Shown: positions 1 through 11,384 of the stretch, piece after piece | Position numbering within the stretch: position 1 is the stretch's first letter | How the letters are laid out: each line of letters opens with the position of its first letter | DNA from: Acephala macrosclerotiorum | Lineage: Eukaryota; Ascomycota; Leotiomycetes; Helotiales; Mollisiaceae | NCBI GenBank assembly: GCA_014904845.1 | Contig: MU119285.1 | Coordinates: 124,001-188,000 of the forward strand | Length of the DNA stretch: 64,000 bases | Direction: 5' to 3' | Notes under the pieces: model-generated | Told to the model about the DNA's origin: nothing | What the model saw: only the letters and a program-made list of their open reading frames with translations | Database searches by the model: none | Position numbers and translations under genes: made by a program

Positions 1-134
1 ACTTTCCCCAATTCCACTATCTCGACTCACATGATTTCGCTCTCGGAGACGATAGCGTTTGCATTCTCGCGAAGATCTAGAGTGACTACACCGAGTTAGG
101 CACGCCTACAACGTCCCTACATAGCACCAATGCC

Positions 135-446
135 ATGGAGGTGAAGCTCGATGCACTTGATCATCCCAAGGTCGTTACTGAGGCGTTGGCGCTGGTCGAT
201 GCTCGCTTCAGAGCCTTTTCGTCCCTACAAGAGATCATTGTCGAGGTGTACGAGGACGGCCCGAGTAATCATATACGAAGGGAAATGAAGAATCACGGAT
301 GGACAATTAGTGCAACAGAATATGTCGAAGAGCCGGACTTTGACAGGTCTTTCAGTGATATTGAAGAAGCTGCTGAACCACGCCTTCGTGCTTTCTGCAA
401 AGTGCGCCTTGCTGCGAACGCTACGGGAATCGGGGAAGGAGAATAG
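135..446 (+). CDS. C-terminal exon or short ORF, hypothetical protein
   Basis: An open frame of 103 codons ends in TAG. It is charged and has normal coding composition (DHPKVVTEALALVDARFRAF, then a helical acidic stretch). An in-frame TAG lies at 96-98, so if this is the last exon of a longer gene the acceptor falls between 99 and 135; an AG that could serve is at about 127. The pattern of a short beta/alpha segment followed by an acidic tail resembles the C-termini of fungal F-box-type hypothetical proteins, but nothing diagnostic is visible. The rest of the gene would lie left of the window or in the first 130 bases. Confidence 0.4.
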   Translation: MEVKLDALDHPKVVTEALALVDARFRAFSSLQEIIVEVYEDGPSNHIRREMKNHGWTISATEYVEEPDFDRSFSDIEEAAEPRLRAFCKVRLAANATGIGEGE

Positions 447-861
447 GGACTCTGTTTATCAAAGCCCATGAGTTATAAGATATCTTTAGCGTTAATGTAG
501 CTTTGATTCTCAAGAATAATACCCAGCACTGTAGCTATAAGTCTATAGACAAATCGACGTGCTCCCAACAATAGCTGAAATTGTGGGTGACATCTATTTT
601 CACCGGTAAATAACATCTAACCCGATGTAAGAAACCGCATATCCTCTCCCCCGGATCCTACGCCCACGAGACATCGAAGCTAAAAGTCGCAAAACGCAAG
701 TCCCCGGTCCGGATTCTGTTCTTTCAAAGAATGGTAATGTATGTCCGACTCTGATACTACCGCCTTCGTATTCATAAGGTCGTTATCACAAAGCATATCT
801 AAATGGAAAGTCGGGTCTCTAAAAGCGTTGATAATATTCTTTCATAGTCCAGGCCGCTCCT
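447..861. other. intergenic, no gene seen
   Basis: This stretch lies between the hypothetical ORF and the 3' end of the convergent flavin oxidase gene. I see no long open frame, repeat or RNA gene in it. It should contain both 3' untranslated regions. Confidence 0.5.
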
Positions 862-2636
862 CTAGCTGAACTTGAAGCCGGTCTGGCGCAGCTTCTGGAA
901 CACACCGTTAGGATCGTACTTGTGCGACACGGCCGCCAGCAGGTCAAGGTTGGCCTGTCCGTAGTGGCTGTACGGTTTCTCATTACCCCAGGCGTAGTTG
1001 AGGTAGATCCAGTCAACAAAACGTCCGGCCTCCTGCAGGTTCTGGTTGATGGCAGCGACGAATTCGCGTGCAATGGGCAGGATGACCGCCTGGTTCTCCT
1101 CGGTGTCGACGGTTAGCGCGACGAGCCACATGAGGACAGGGCCGTCTGCGACGATGGGCTCCAGACCGAGGATGTTCCCCCCGCGCTTGTCGCTGTTCTG
1201 GACCATGGTATTGGTGACGGGCTGGAACTCGATGAGGGTGCTAAAGTTAGAGGTGGGTGCGGCGGCCACCATCTTGGCGACGTATTCGGGATGCAGCTTG
1301 TTGATGATGCTAAGTGCCTCGAAGCTGTTGGTGGCCATACCAGTGAACCAGTTGGCGCTGTAAGGTATTAGTCGATGATTGTATAAAACTAATAAGAAGA
1401 AGCAGATGTATGCTGAACTTACTAGAGACCAAGAGGCGTGGGACCGGTGAACTGGGGGATGATCTCCGCCTCGGGTCCAACCGTCAAGGTGCTAGAGATG
1501 TTAGGCAGCGCAAGGAAGCCGTCGAACGCGGGGGCGTTAGCAATGCCCTCGTTGTTGGTCAAGATGGATCGAATGGAGAATCCAGTATAGTCGTAATAGA
1601 GGGCAATGATGGTCTGGTCGGGAGAGTTCTCTTGGGTGTTCTCCACAAAGTCGAGGTAGGCATTGAAGACGTTGTCTGTCTCGCTCAGGTTGTAGCTGGT
1701 GAACCCGCCCCACAGTTGGGTGCCCTCGACAGTCTCTGGAGTTAAATTATCAGCCCGCTGTATAGCCCATCATTTTATATATAGAAAAAAGGGACAATTG
1801 CTTACGCTGATCAATTCGGGTGACGAAGCCCAGGTTTCCGGACCCGCCCTTTTGGGCCTTCCAGAGGTCGGGATTCGTGCTGGCGTTGGCGTTGACGACG
1901 CTGCCGTCGGCAAGAACAATCTCCCAGTTGACGACATTGTCGCATGCAAAGCCATGAGAGTTGCTGTGGAAGGAATACTGAAAAGTTGTTGGCCAGGCTC
2001 GCCCGTCGACCCAGTATGTAGGAAACACTTACCCCGCCGCCCGTGGTGAAGCCGCCAACACCAACCACCGAAGTTCGCGCGCCGACAACCGTGACGTTGT
2101 ATGGATCGACAAACTCATACACAGAACCCCATCGTGCACCGGGCTGGATCGAGGCAATTCCAGTGTCCGGGTTGTAGCTTGTCGTGTTCATGTAGCCAAA
2201 GTCGACCGTGACGCCGTTAGCGATGCTATTGGATCCCTTCCACGCCGAGTGGCCACCCGCCTTGATACCGAAAGGGCATTGGTCCTTGGTCACAATCTTG
2301 ACTGTGGCCTGCACATCCGCCGTGCTCTCCGGCAGGACCATGCACCAGGCGTGTTGCGCTGCATTGGCCGAGTAGTAGGTATCTAACTCCGCATTGTACG
2401 CTGCGGTATTTGGAAGGAGGACCTTGCCCTGCAGCTGCTTGTCTGCAGCGAGAGCCGCGCACTTGACACAGGTCAGTGTTACAGCGAACTCAATTGCGAG
2501 TCGGAAGGAAGGGAAGGGATGAACAGAAGGGACGAAAAGAAGAGATGCATGAACTTACGCAGACTTGGTGGGGATTCGACCTCGCGATCGTCGGCACCGC
2601 GAGAGTCGCAAGTGATGCTGCTACGGAGAATTTCAT
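862..2636 (-). CDS. secreted FAD-dependent oxidase, berberine-bridge type (PCMH + BBE)
   Basis: Five exons join in frame: 2636-2559, 2461-2033, 1977-1806, 1735-1423 and 1357-862 (495 codons). The protein starts with a signal peptide (MKFSVAASLATLAVPTIARS). The FAD-binding PCMH domain follows, with the covalent-flavin motif AGGHS (His about residue 97), then GVTVDFGYMN and GGFTTGGG. The second covalent-attachment cysteine of plant BBE enzymes is absent: the segment reads RTSVVGVGGFTTGGG, so a single histidyl link is expected. The C-terminal BBE domain (WIYLNYAWGNEKPYSHYG, then YDPNGVF) is complete. Family members oxidise sugars, alkaloids or fungal secondary metabolites using O2; the substrate here is unknown. 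No biosynthetic partners are adjacent, so it is probably a stand-alone extracellular enzyme. Acceptor sites were chosen to keep the family alignment continuous. Confidence 0.9.
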
Positions 2637-2912
2637 GGCGATGGAGGGAATGAGACACAAGATCGACCATATCTACGAGAAGGAGAACAGAAAAACAAAC
2701 TCACTCATAGGTAAGCAATGGCCGTCGCTAGGGGCCCACTTTATTTTATGCCCCTCTTCCCCAGCCTCCGCTGCGCTGCAATGTTCAGAAGAGCACAGGA
2801 TCCCGGTCGAGCATCGTGGTCTCGTTGAGGAGAAAGCGGTCGAGGGGCGCTCAGTCAGCGGAAGTCAAGCCGCCCCGTTTCCAGCTCCTCCCCGAACAGG
2901 GGAAACTCCTTA

Positions 2913-3174
2913 CGAGCTGGGCTTCACGGGTCTGTGCGCTCAGGGTATTTTCTTCGAAAATAGGAAATAAAATCTCGAATTATAGACGATTAAGGGATCG
3001 AAAACGTAATTCAACTAAAATGAAACTCGAAGCCGAGATTTGAGGCAAATTGAAAAAGTGGTGCTTGTAAAGTTCTAAAATAATGGTCGTGACTTTTGAA
3101 GTTTAAAGCAAAAAAGTGGCTCGCTAAAAGCGAAAATATGCCCTGTGGCACACAGACCCGTGAAGCCCAGCTCG
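2913..3174. mobile_element. 262-bp MITE-like element with TTA target duplication
   Basis: The left end (from 2913) and right end (to 3174) are inverted copies of each other: 24 bases beginning CGAGCTGGGC and ending GTCTGTG are identical, and similarity continues imperfectly for about another 20. The trinucleotide TTA flanks the element on both sides (2910-2912 and 3175-3177), as expected of a target duplication; 3-bp TTA/TAA duplications are typical of PIF/Harbinger-type elements. The interior has no coding capacity. It sits about 280 bp upstream of the flavin oxidase start codon and may affect that promoter. Confidence 0.7.
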
Positions 3175-3255
3175 TTACGGCACCCAGTAGCCGGATCCCC
3201 GGAGCAGCCAAAATCGTGCGAACGTTGTAAAATTGTACAAAAACGCAAAAGGCAT

Positions 3256-3958
3256 ACGAAGAACGCGATTAAAAGTTTAAATTTATAAAATATATATTTT
3301 ATAATATTTTTGATCGTTTATTTTAAAAACTAATATTAATACTTTTTATAATAAGCGATTTTATTTAAATTTAATTAATTTATTTAAAAATTTAAAATTT
3401 ATATAATTTTAAAATAATATATAATTGATTTAATAAAAAATTTATTAATTTATTAATTTTTATCGTTTATATTACGAGAAATTCTTTATATTTATATATT
3501 ACGCACGTGATTTTTATTGTTTATATATAATCGAATTTTTTATTTTATAAATTATTATTTTTATAATAATTTAATAAAATTTTAATTTTATTTTAATTTT
3601 AAATTTTTATAAAACGTTTAAATTAAAAATTTTATAATTTTTCGTAAAAACGTTTTTATAAAAAAATTTTTAAAACGAAAAAAAAAAAAATTTATTATAT
3701 AATATAAATTATTTAAATAATAAATAATTTATTATTATTATTATATAATTTTAAAATAATATATAATCGTTTTAATAAAAAAATTTTAATTATAATAATT
3801 TAATATAAAAAATATAATTTTAATATAATTTATAAATTTTTAACGTTTTTTTAATATCGTTTAAATTTTTTTATTTATTTAATTTAATTTCGTTAACTTT
3901 CGAATATAACGTTAAATTACAAAAGAATTTTACGCTTTTGAAATTATTAATAACTAGA
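3256..3958. repeat. AT-rich RIP-type island
   Basis: About 700 bases consist almost wholly of A and T. The few remaining cytosines are mostly followed by G (motifs such as AACGTTT, TCGTTT). This is what repeat-induced point mutation leaves when CpA, CpT and CpC have been converted. No parent element is recognisable. Confidence 0.8.
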
Positions 3959-4291
3959 CCAAGACAAATTCGATACGAGTAAATGTCCTTCACATGTCGT
4001 GCGAGGTTGAGCTCGCCTCCGGGCTTGAGGAATGCTGGGAGTACAGAACGGGTTACCAGCCCTTAATATGTCTTTCAGGTCAAATTACCAGTACTTGGCT
4101 CTATAATTGCTTACGGATCTGCGATGGGTGCCGAGACGGATTGTAAATGGCGAGGGAGCGTGCGCAAATCAAGGCGAACGTCCAGCGAATGGCCACCAGC
4201 CTCAGCGTCAACCGCATGGTAGCGATCCCATGCAATGCCAGACACGAAGTGGTGGAGTATGCCTTGAAGTTTTGAGAGCGCCTATTCGCAC

Positions 4292-4697
4292 TTATTTTGG
4301 ACCACCAAAATCCGTACCGATTATGGTTTGAAGCAATTTCTTGCGAACCCCAAACTTTTGTCTGAATAGCCATTTTATATCTCCATCAATCGAGTCTTGT
4401 ATTGGGCGATATAATTCATTCATCTCGTGCAAGTAATCCAGATATGCCATTGTCACCAATATAGCTTCGCCAAGGACAAATCTTTGTCGGCGATGGAGGC
4501 CATTCTGGACATGCGGTGGCCGAAGCTGCAGTCTCCTGATCAGCTCAGAGACATCTATGCCTCTGCTATCCACCCTGAAAGTGTTGGGTCCAAAGGATAG
4601 ACTCAAGCCCCTGAGTCATAAACCATTTTATCAACATTTGGTCATCATCGGGCAGCGTTTGGACACACTCGAGTAGTTCTGCTGCTTCTGCCTCCAT
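4292..4697 (-). pseudogene. remnant of a fungal hypothetical protein gene
   Basis: Two protein-like stretches lie on the minus strand in different frames. The first starts at ATG 4697 (MEAEAAELLECVQ...) and runs to a stop near 4570. The second (IDVSELIRRLQL, then LGEAILVTMAYLDYLHEMNEL) runs in a neighbouring frame to 4292. They read as one helical protein broken by a frameshift, with no plausible intron between them. The fragment sits between two RIP islands. The family is not recognised. Confidence 0.35.
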
Positions 4698-4939
4698 GCT
4701 CAGTGGTCAAGCTTGCACTGCAAGTTCAGCTACGTCAGTAAGCGACAGCAAGACTCTTGTCACGTCGGCATCCAGCGCGTGGTACGATGATACGACTGGC
4801 TTATTGGGGTTACATGAGTCGCGTTATCACAGTACAACAAATGCTCAGCCTTATGTCCCGTTCCATTTTGATATTGGAAGTACCAGATGCCGGACTTTTT
4901 TGCCAATCAGGGTCAACTTCTAGTGAGATAAAGCACCTG

Positions 4940-6155
4940 AGAAGCTTGGTTGACAGGGCTATACTTCGACCAAAGTGTCTTCGATGCCGTGACGGAACCA
5001 ACAACCAAGATGCAGCGATTCATCAACCAGCCCGGGTGCTCACTAGAGCCAGAGGAGACCTCTTGGTTGGACACGCCTCGAGAACATCCATACTACAGTC
5101 TTGACGAGAAAGATGAAGAAAAACGATAACTTGGGTGCGTTGGCATGTGGGGAGTGAAAATTTGACGTCAGGATTTGAAGACTAAACCTATCAGCACCAA
5201 GAAGACGACAGACGTCGATAGCGATGGGGATCTTATTCGTGAACAGATTCTAGAGAAGGACCCACCTTTGCTATCCGACGACGAGACTCATCACATCATC
5301 GGTGATGTTGAAGACACTGCGCCGTTCATGAGCTCATCGAAAAGTACACTGCGACGATGTTGTTCTGGGAATAGTAGACCAGGTAGCTCTAGGCGAACAC
5401 TTCTTCTGGATCTTGGCGGATGTTCAGGCCCAAACGAATCTATTGATTTCAATGACCCCGACAATCACTCTATTATATCCTCTTCGGTTAGCACATTGGA
5501 CTTGTCTTGCTCCGCAGACTCGGATGAAATGACAAAAGAGGAGTTTGAGAATACGAGATCGAGAAGTGCTAGAAGATCTCGTGGCGCAGGATCAAAGTCA
5601 TATTACTATACCTTCTGCTTTGAGCAGGTTGGAAATCGAACGGATTGAGAAGACCACGAAGAGCTGCAGTATATTACAGAGCAGAGGGATTGGATTCACA
5701 CGCTCTAAGGTGCCACCGAGAAACTCGACAACGAAAAAGAGATATGCGTGTTCTGCGGTGATATTAGCCCAAGCCCGTTGCATTGCGCACAAAACAACTA
5801 CGAGCCTTGCTACCATGGATCAGTTAGCGGTCGGATGTTTACCTGCAAAGATGACTTCAGAAAACATCTACGAGATGTCCACGAGCAATGCACTACGGCC
5901 GAGCGATAGAATGGTAGTCCTTTCCCTCAGATGGAGATGATTGGCACTAGGGGTGTGGGTTTTGTTAGCGTTTGATTGTTGGCAGTCAGACTCCGTTGGC
6001 AAGTGTGTGTGTTCCTAGTACTAAAATCTGTCTTCTCGTTACTGACTAGGATACTTCCCCAGATTTTGCTCGATTACTGAGCAAATACATTACAACTATT
6101 GCTCCAAGATCTTTCGTGACGAACGAGATGCTCACCGACACGAGAGACTCTAGCA
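4940..6155 (+). pseudogene. C2H2 zinc-finger-type gene, broken
   Basis: Consecutive protein segments can be read only by changing frame. A stretch ending in LDTPREHPYYSLDEKDEEKR stops at 5127-5129. A Ser/Asp-rich stretch (5175-5648) follows. A neighbouring frame then carries REVLEDLVAQDQSHITIPSAL (about 5550-5650). Back in the first frame come EELQYITEQRDWIHTL, an in-frame TAA (5706) and a finger-like region EKEICVFCGD...CYHG...FRKHLRDVH. A later piece (about 6060-6155) shows YNYCSKIFRDERDAHRHERL. Finger cysteines and histidines are still visible, and fungal proteins of this shape are putative DNA-binding regulators. At least two frame changes and two stops make it non-functional. It lies between AT islands, which suggests the decay is linked to RIP or repeat insertion. 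Confidence 0.55.
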
Positions 6156-6264
6156 TTTGCTGCGCGATGTGTGGTTATATTCGACTAAGAATAACGCCGG
6201 GACAACAATACACGTCCAAACTAGTTTACTAGTCTCGCACTTCTTTTCGACTACTCGACCGTCT

Positions 6265-7186
6265 TTGATATTAAACTTAAACGTTTGTTCTTATTATTAA
6301 CAATATTTAAAAATTAAATATAAATTTAATAAATATAAAAATTTACGAATTTACGAATTATATTATATAAATTTTTTAATATAATTATATAAAAAAAAAA
6401 TTTCGTGTAATTTTTTTTTTAAATTTTAAAAATTAAAAATAATAATATAAAAAATAAATATTTATTTATTTATATATTATTAACAAATTTTAATTTGATT
6501 AAAAATTCGATAATAATCAAATTAATATATTATTTTTTATTTGATTTAATTTTAATTTAAAACGTCGTTTATTGAATTTATTAAATTATAATTAAATTAA
6601 AATCGTTTAATTAAATTAATTAAATAATAATTTATTTTTTTAAACGTTTTAAATTTTTTATATTATAAAATATTATTTTTAAACTTTTAATTAATTTTAT
6701 TAAACGCGTATTAAAATATATCGTTATAAAATTTAAATATAAATTTTTTTATTATTTTTTATTATTTTTTTATTAAAATGTATTAATATAATTTTAAATT
6801 CAATTAAGTTAATATAATCGTATTTTAAATATAAATTTTTAATATACGTTTTATTTTACGAAATTTTTATTTATTAATTTAAAAATTTAAATTTAATAAA
6901 ATATTTAATAATTAATTATAATATTAAATATATATATATAATTAAAAATTTTAATATTTTTTATTTATATATTTTAATTAATTTAAACATTTTTAAACGT
7001 TTTAAATTTTTTAAGCGATTTTTAAATAAAAATTAATTTAATAAAATATAGTATTTTCGATAATAATTTTTTAATTAATTTAATTATATTTAAAAAAATT
7101 AAATTTATTATTAATAATATTAAAATTATTTGATTTTTAATTTATATTAAATTTAATTATTTTTTAAAAGTATTATATATTTGAAA
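6265..7186. repeat. AT-rich RIP-type island
   Basis: About 920 bases of extreme AT content, with cytosines left mainly in CpG. No open frame survives. Just downstream, the sequence from 7229 (TGTTGGAATA) looks like the tip of a copia-type LTR, so the island may be a degraded retroelement; this is inference. Confidence 0.75.
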
Positions 7187-7804
7187 GCACGATAATAGAA
7201 AAGGATGTAATCGAAAGCTTCGGTATATGTTGGAATAATAGTCACGTGCAGCACTAGGCTGCATTGGGACTAGTCCAACTGCGCTAAGTTGAAGTTATAT
7301 TTTTTTAACTCTTGTGCACTTTTTAGTTTAACGAACAACAATCGAAACAATTTACAAAGTATAAAACAGAGATTTTTATACTTTGTGTCTGGCCTATGAA
7401 TAGGTATCCCTGTGTAACCGACAGTATAAGTAGTAATAACGTTATGTAAATGCGCCCATAGCCATAGGAGGTGCTTTGAACTTGACCTCGGTATCATTTA
7501 AAAGGCGTTTTTTTAAACTAGAACCAGATCTCGGCCAGCATCGACAAAAAAGTAAGTACCCTCCGTTTGCTTCCGATCGGTTCCTACGTCTGAACAGCAG
7601 TTCCTCTGAGCTGAATGGCCGTGCGTAGTTGATCATTCTCTTGACTGTTTCAGACTAATATCGACTACGGATTAATATCTTCGGCACTGCACAATGTGAA
7701 TGAGCGCTGGGTTGCGGCTCTAATCTCGCAAACGAATCAGTGGAGCATGGATCGCGCCTCGACGAATTTTCCCAACACGATGCCAGCAATATGGACATCT
7801 CACA
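7187..7804. other. intergenic, possible LTR tip at 7229
   Basis: No supported gene. TGTTGGAATA followed by a CACGTG at 7229-7250 resembles the start of Ty1/copia LTRs (TGTTGG...CCAACA), but no matching 3' end follows. Short minus-strand open frames here have no protein-like features. Confidence 0.3.
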
Positions 7805-8617
7805 ATGTGTGGAAAAGCTGATGACGCTCCTCCTCCTCCATCAATTCCTATAGAGCTGCCATCTAGACGACCAGCGGACGCGCCGGCATCCCATCGCCCT
7901 CAAACTGGTTCGGAGCGACCCAGGCATCGACCTCATAGTTCAGCAGAACATCGTCCTCAATCGCATAAGCGCAGACCTCAATCGGAGCGGAAAACGCGAC
8001 CGGGAACCTCTTCGGCGCGTCCTCCAAAGACATCGGAACATAAAAGACGCGGCTCATCGCATAGAGGAGAACATCCCACGCGAGACCGCCCACGACGCGA
8101 TATCGAGCCAATTATGGAATACACAGAAGACAGAACAATTCTAAGACGAGTCGCAGATCTTGGTACTTTTATCGATCAACATGCGGAGAACTTCAGCTCG
8201 GGCTATTCAGGGATACCAGAGATGGACGATCCTCGAACGCGACACCCAGCCATTCGCAGATATATTACGCAGAAAGTCATAAGCTCCGTAATTATGGTTG
8301 GGCCCGACAGGTAAGGAACAGCTTCCTACGGCTATGGGAATCCAACTGACTGGATCACATTCAGTGCACCAGACACGACGGAGATCGCAAACGAAATAGC
8401 ATACGATTTGAAAGCATATTCGAGCTCGAACGGAAAGCACAAAGATCACCTCAGAAGCCTCTGCAAGTTGGGAGACGAGTTACGAAGAGATATGGAAGAC
8501 CATCCTTCAAATTGGGAATTTGGTTCATTCGAGAGTGGTAGAGATATTGTTTTGGTTCCCGCGCTCTTCAGAGATGGAAAGGAGGTTGTTCCAAGCCAAA
8601 TATTCAGAGTTACATGA
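7805..8617 (+). CDS. hypothetical protein with Pro/Ser/Arg-rich N-terminal region
   Basis: Two exons, 7805-8310 and 8365-8617, join through a GTAAGG...TTCAG intron to give 252 residues. Residues 1-100 are disordered and rich in Pro, Arg, Ser and His (RPGTSSARPPKTSEHKRRG). The rest is a compact helical domain (RRVADLGTFIDQHAENF; RTRHPAIRRYI; HLRSLCKLGDELRRDMEDHP) typical of conserved but uncharacterised Pezizomycotina proteins. The RPGxSSxRPPKTS segment recurs in the C-terminal tail of the ubiquitin-like gene at 19862-22293, linking two otherwise different proteins. It lies tail-to-tail with the Hsp70-like gene on the other strand. Function is unknown. Confidence 0.75.
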
Positions 8618-9138
8618 CTTTGCCTGGTGTGGAAGAGATTGGTCAACACACGCTCTTGTAACTATACATGTATTCATATTTGAACACCAAGTGATAGACA
8701 AAAGCAAGCGTTGGAGATTTTTGTGCTGCACTTGCGGCAATACTAGCAGATCTTTAGGTGTATATTTACGGAAGACCGCCATAGATTTGAGTTGGGCGGA
8801 GCCGGTTGTGAGAAGGTTGATATTTATTTTCAAAAAGTGCGGAGTCTGGAGTCTTTTATACAGGTGCAGGCCGCTACTCGGTGATGAATGAAGTTTAGCC
8901 TGCTGCCTGAAGGCGCTAAACTCAGGGCTAGAGTCTTGATTCTCTTCTGATACCTTATATTGGGCGCCAATATAAGATCCGATTTCCAGGTTCCCTGGTT
9001 TGTTACATAGATGTTTGTATACGGGTATGTCTTCCAAGTTTTTCCCCCCAGGCTGGCGGCTAATTTAATTTTCCAATTGAAGATAAACACAATGCACAAT
9101 GCACGGCGCTGCAATAGGTATTTTGGAGACCATATCAA
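8618..9138. other. convergent 3' intergenic region
   Basis: The region between two convergent genes has no supported gene. Overlapping open frames on both strands look like chance frames. Confidence 0.45.
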
Positions 9139-11384
9139 TCATAAGTTCCTAATAAGACAGTTGATCTCTACTCTAGCGACCCGAGGCTCGTCTTCCCATC
9201 TCACCTCGAGCTTTTGGGATGTGCCATCGCCATTTTCATCCTGGCCCTCTCCTGCGATCCCGCCAATGATCTTGATAGTGAACTCCATTTTTCCAGCTTC
9301 AACGATAGCTGATAATTCGCAGTCTACTCTAGAAGAAATGTATCTCTTTCCCGTCAGCGACCGTCGCTGAACGCTAATTCTATCATGCAGGTCTGCTTGG
9401 GTGGTTGCCATCACGTGACATATCACCATGGCACCACCTTTTCCATCCAAGAAAGTTGGCAAATTATCTGACTCCAGCGTGGATCGAACAACACTAAAGC
9501 CCCACTCGTGCGTTGTGCTTTTGGCATCGAGAACAAGAGAGTACTTCTTTCTTACGCATTCGCCCCGGCGTGATTTCTGGTTTTCGAGAACCAACCAGTC
9601 GATCTGTTTTTCAGCGTATTTTTCTCCATCAAGGGGGTTTCTCGTGTATCGTTGACCTTGGCCAGAGTGTCGCTTCCCGTAAATCTCCCTACATAAAATC
9701 CCATAAGACGAATTGGAGCTCCGGATTGGGATTACTGGAAGACTATGTGAGAAATGTTGCAAGCGATCGATGACTAGTCCCTTGCACACTGTAAGAGGAC
9801 TATATATTGCATCAGTATAAGAATGAACTGTTTGCTTCATAACTTACAGGTCTTTGGGGTCTGGTGCAAAGGACACTTCCAATTCCTTACAATGCTTCTT
9901 CATCATGTTTTGTACGTATTTTGAGGAGCCGAGGCCTCCGGCGAGAAGGAGATATGACTGCAAACCTTTAGTCAGATAATTTTGACAATGAATAGTTTCA
10001 AGGGATGGGATTTACACTTACTAGTTTGATATCAGGCCTGCGCTCCCGGAGATGCACAATCTCCTTGTCAATGAAGTTGATTATCTGCTGAATCTGCTCA
10101 TCGAACATAGCTTGCAACTCATCTCTGAATAAATCAGTTTAATAGTCTGAAGATCCCTGGTATTTAACTCACGGATCAAGCTTTACTCTTTTGTCTGAGT
10201 TGGGCACAGGCAAACTTGTAACTGGCAGTAGTCCGACTAAATCTGTTCCAAACTTGATTTTCAAGCGGTGAAAATCACCTCGCGTGATTCGATGACCCAA
10301 GCTTGTTGTTTCTCTTTGGTTGATACCAAACTCTCTTAACTGTTTTTCAGCTTTGGCCTGGAACAAAGCATCGATGTGAACTGAGCCAACAGCGAGCGCT
10401 AAGTGATAACAAGTTAGCATATTATTACTTGAAGTCAACGTGAGCAAAAATGACACAGACCTTTTGGATCCATCAAGTTTTCCAGCTCGAGTATTCCTTC
10501 CGAGACTCGTTTGACTTGAAGGACACTCATATCCTTGAGCCATCAGAAACCTTCTTTGAATTGAAAAGCAAGTCTTCTCTACGTACCGTTGTGCCGCCCC
10601 CAGCGTCACATACCATGAAGGCTTCGCCCTGCTGAACGCTGTGTCAATCACAAATGAACATGAATAGGGATAAACATAGCACATTAATAACATACCTCAA
10701 ACTTATGGTCAAGTAGTTTCGCAGTGGAAACAGCACAAGCCTCGCCCTCCGTTAACTCCATGATGACACTGCCGGCGGCATCAAAGCCAGCCTTTGCCAC
10801 AAGCTCCCGAAACACATGGACCAGTAAATCATCATCTTTCCACAACGTTGGAATACTAAAGATAAATTCGATGCTTGTCGATCTCAAATCTGTTGCTAAA
10901 TCTTCTTGGACGTAATCGACAATGTGAGTATACAAAGCGGTCAAGAAGTCTTCATACCACAGTTTGACGTTCTCAAATTTCCGGAAATTACTGGGATTCT
11001 CTTGCTCTTTTGATTCCAAGAAGCTTGAGCTCAGACAAAATTTGAACATGTCTTTAATCGCCATGCCCTCTTCTAAATCCTCAAGATTGGGGCACTCGAA
11101 TCCAAAAGAATGGACGCCGATTTCTCCCGCGGTGTACGCAACTCTCGTTGGAACTTTGTTGACATAGACATCGGCCCCAGGCCATCGCTGAATAACGTGG
11201 GGGGTGGGATCCTGGGCGTCAAAGGTGCGGTTTGTACAGATAGCAACTCCTGCATACACAGCGCATATTAATCATGACTGCGATATGTTAGAGATTGGCT
11301 ATGCATACCTGTGCAGGTCAATCCTATATCGATCCCAACAAGAACACCTCTTGGTGCCCCTCTCGCCCCTGTCACTCTCATCAT
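9139..11384 (-). CDS. Hsp70-like ATPase-domain protein, copy A
   Basis: Eight exons: 11384-11309, 11249-10696, 10631-10587, 10533-10461, 10398-10173, 10124-10022, 9957-9848 and 9799-9139 (615 codons; a second ATG follows immediately). The actin/Hsp70 ATPase signatures are present: phosphate-1 VGIDIGLTCTG, phosphate-2 VCDAGGGTT (about residue 218) and adenosine motif LLAGGLGSSKY (about residue 364). There is no canonical Hsp70 substrate-binding domain or EEVD tail. The last 220 residues form a beta-rich domain specific to these fungal Hsp70-like proteins. Such genes are expanded in filamentous fungi; their clients are unknown. Every intron is in the same place as in copy B (17071-19294). The final acceptor was set to TATATAG at 9800-9801, because the CAG 9 bases downstream breaks the frame. 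Confidence 0.9.

Noticed and set aside
8525..9138. Minus-strand ORFs between the 7805 gene and Hsp70-like copy A
   Set aside because: They overlap a supported exon antisense or have no protein-like character; probably chance.
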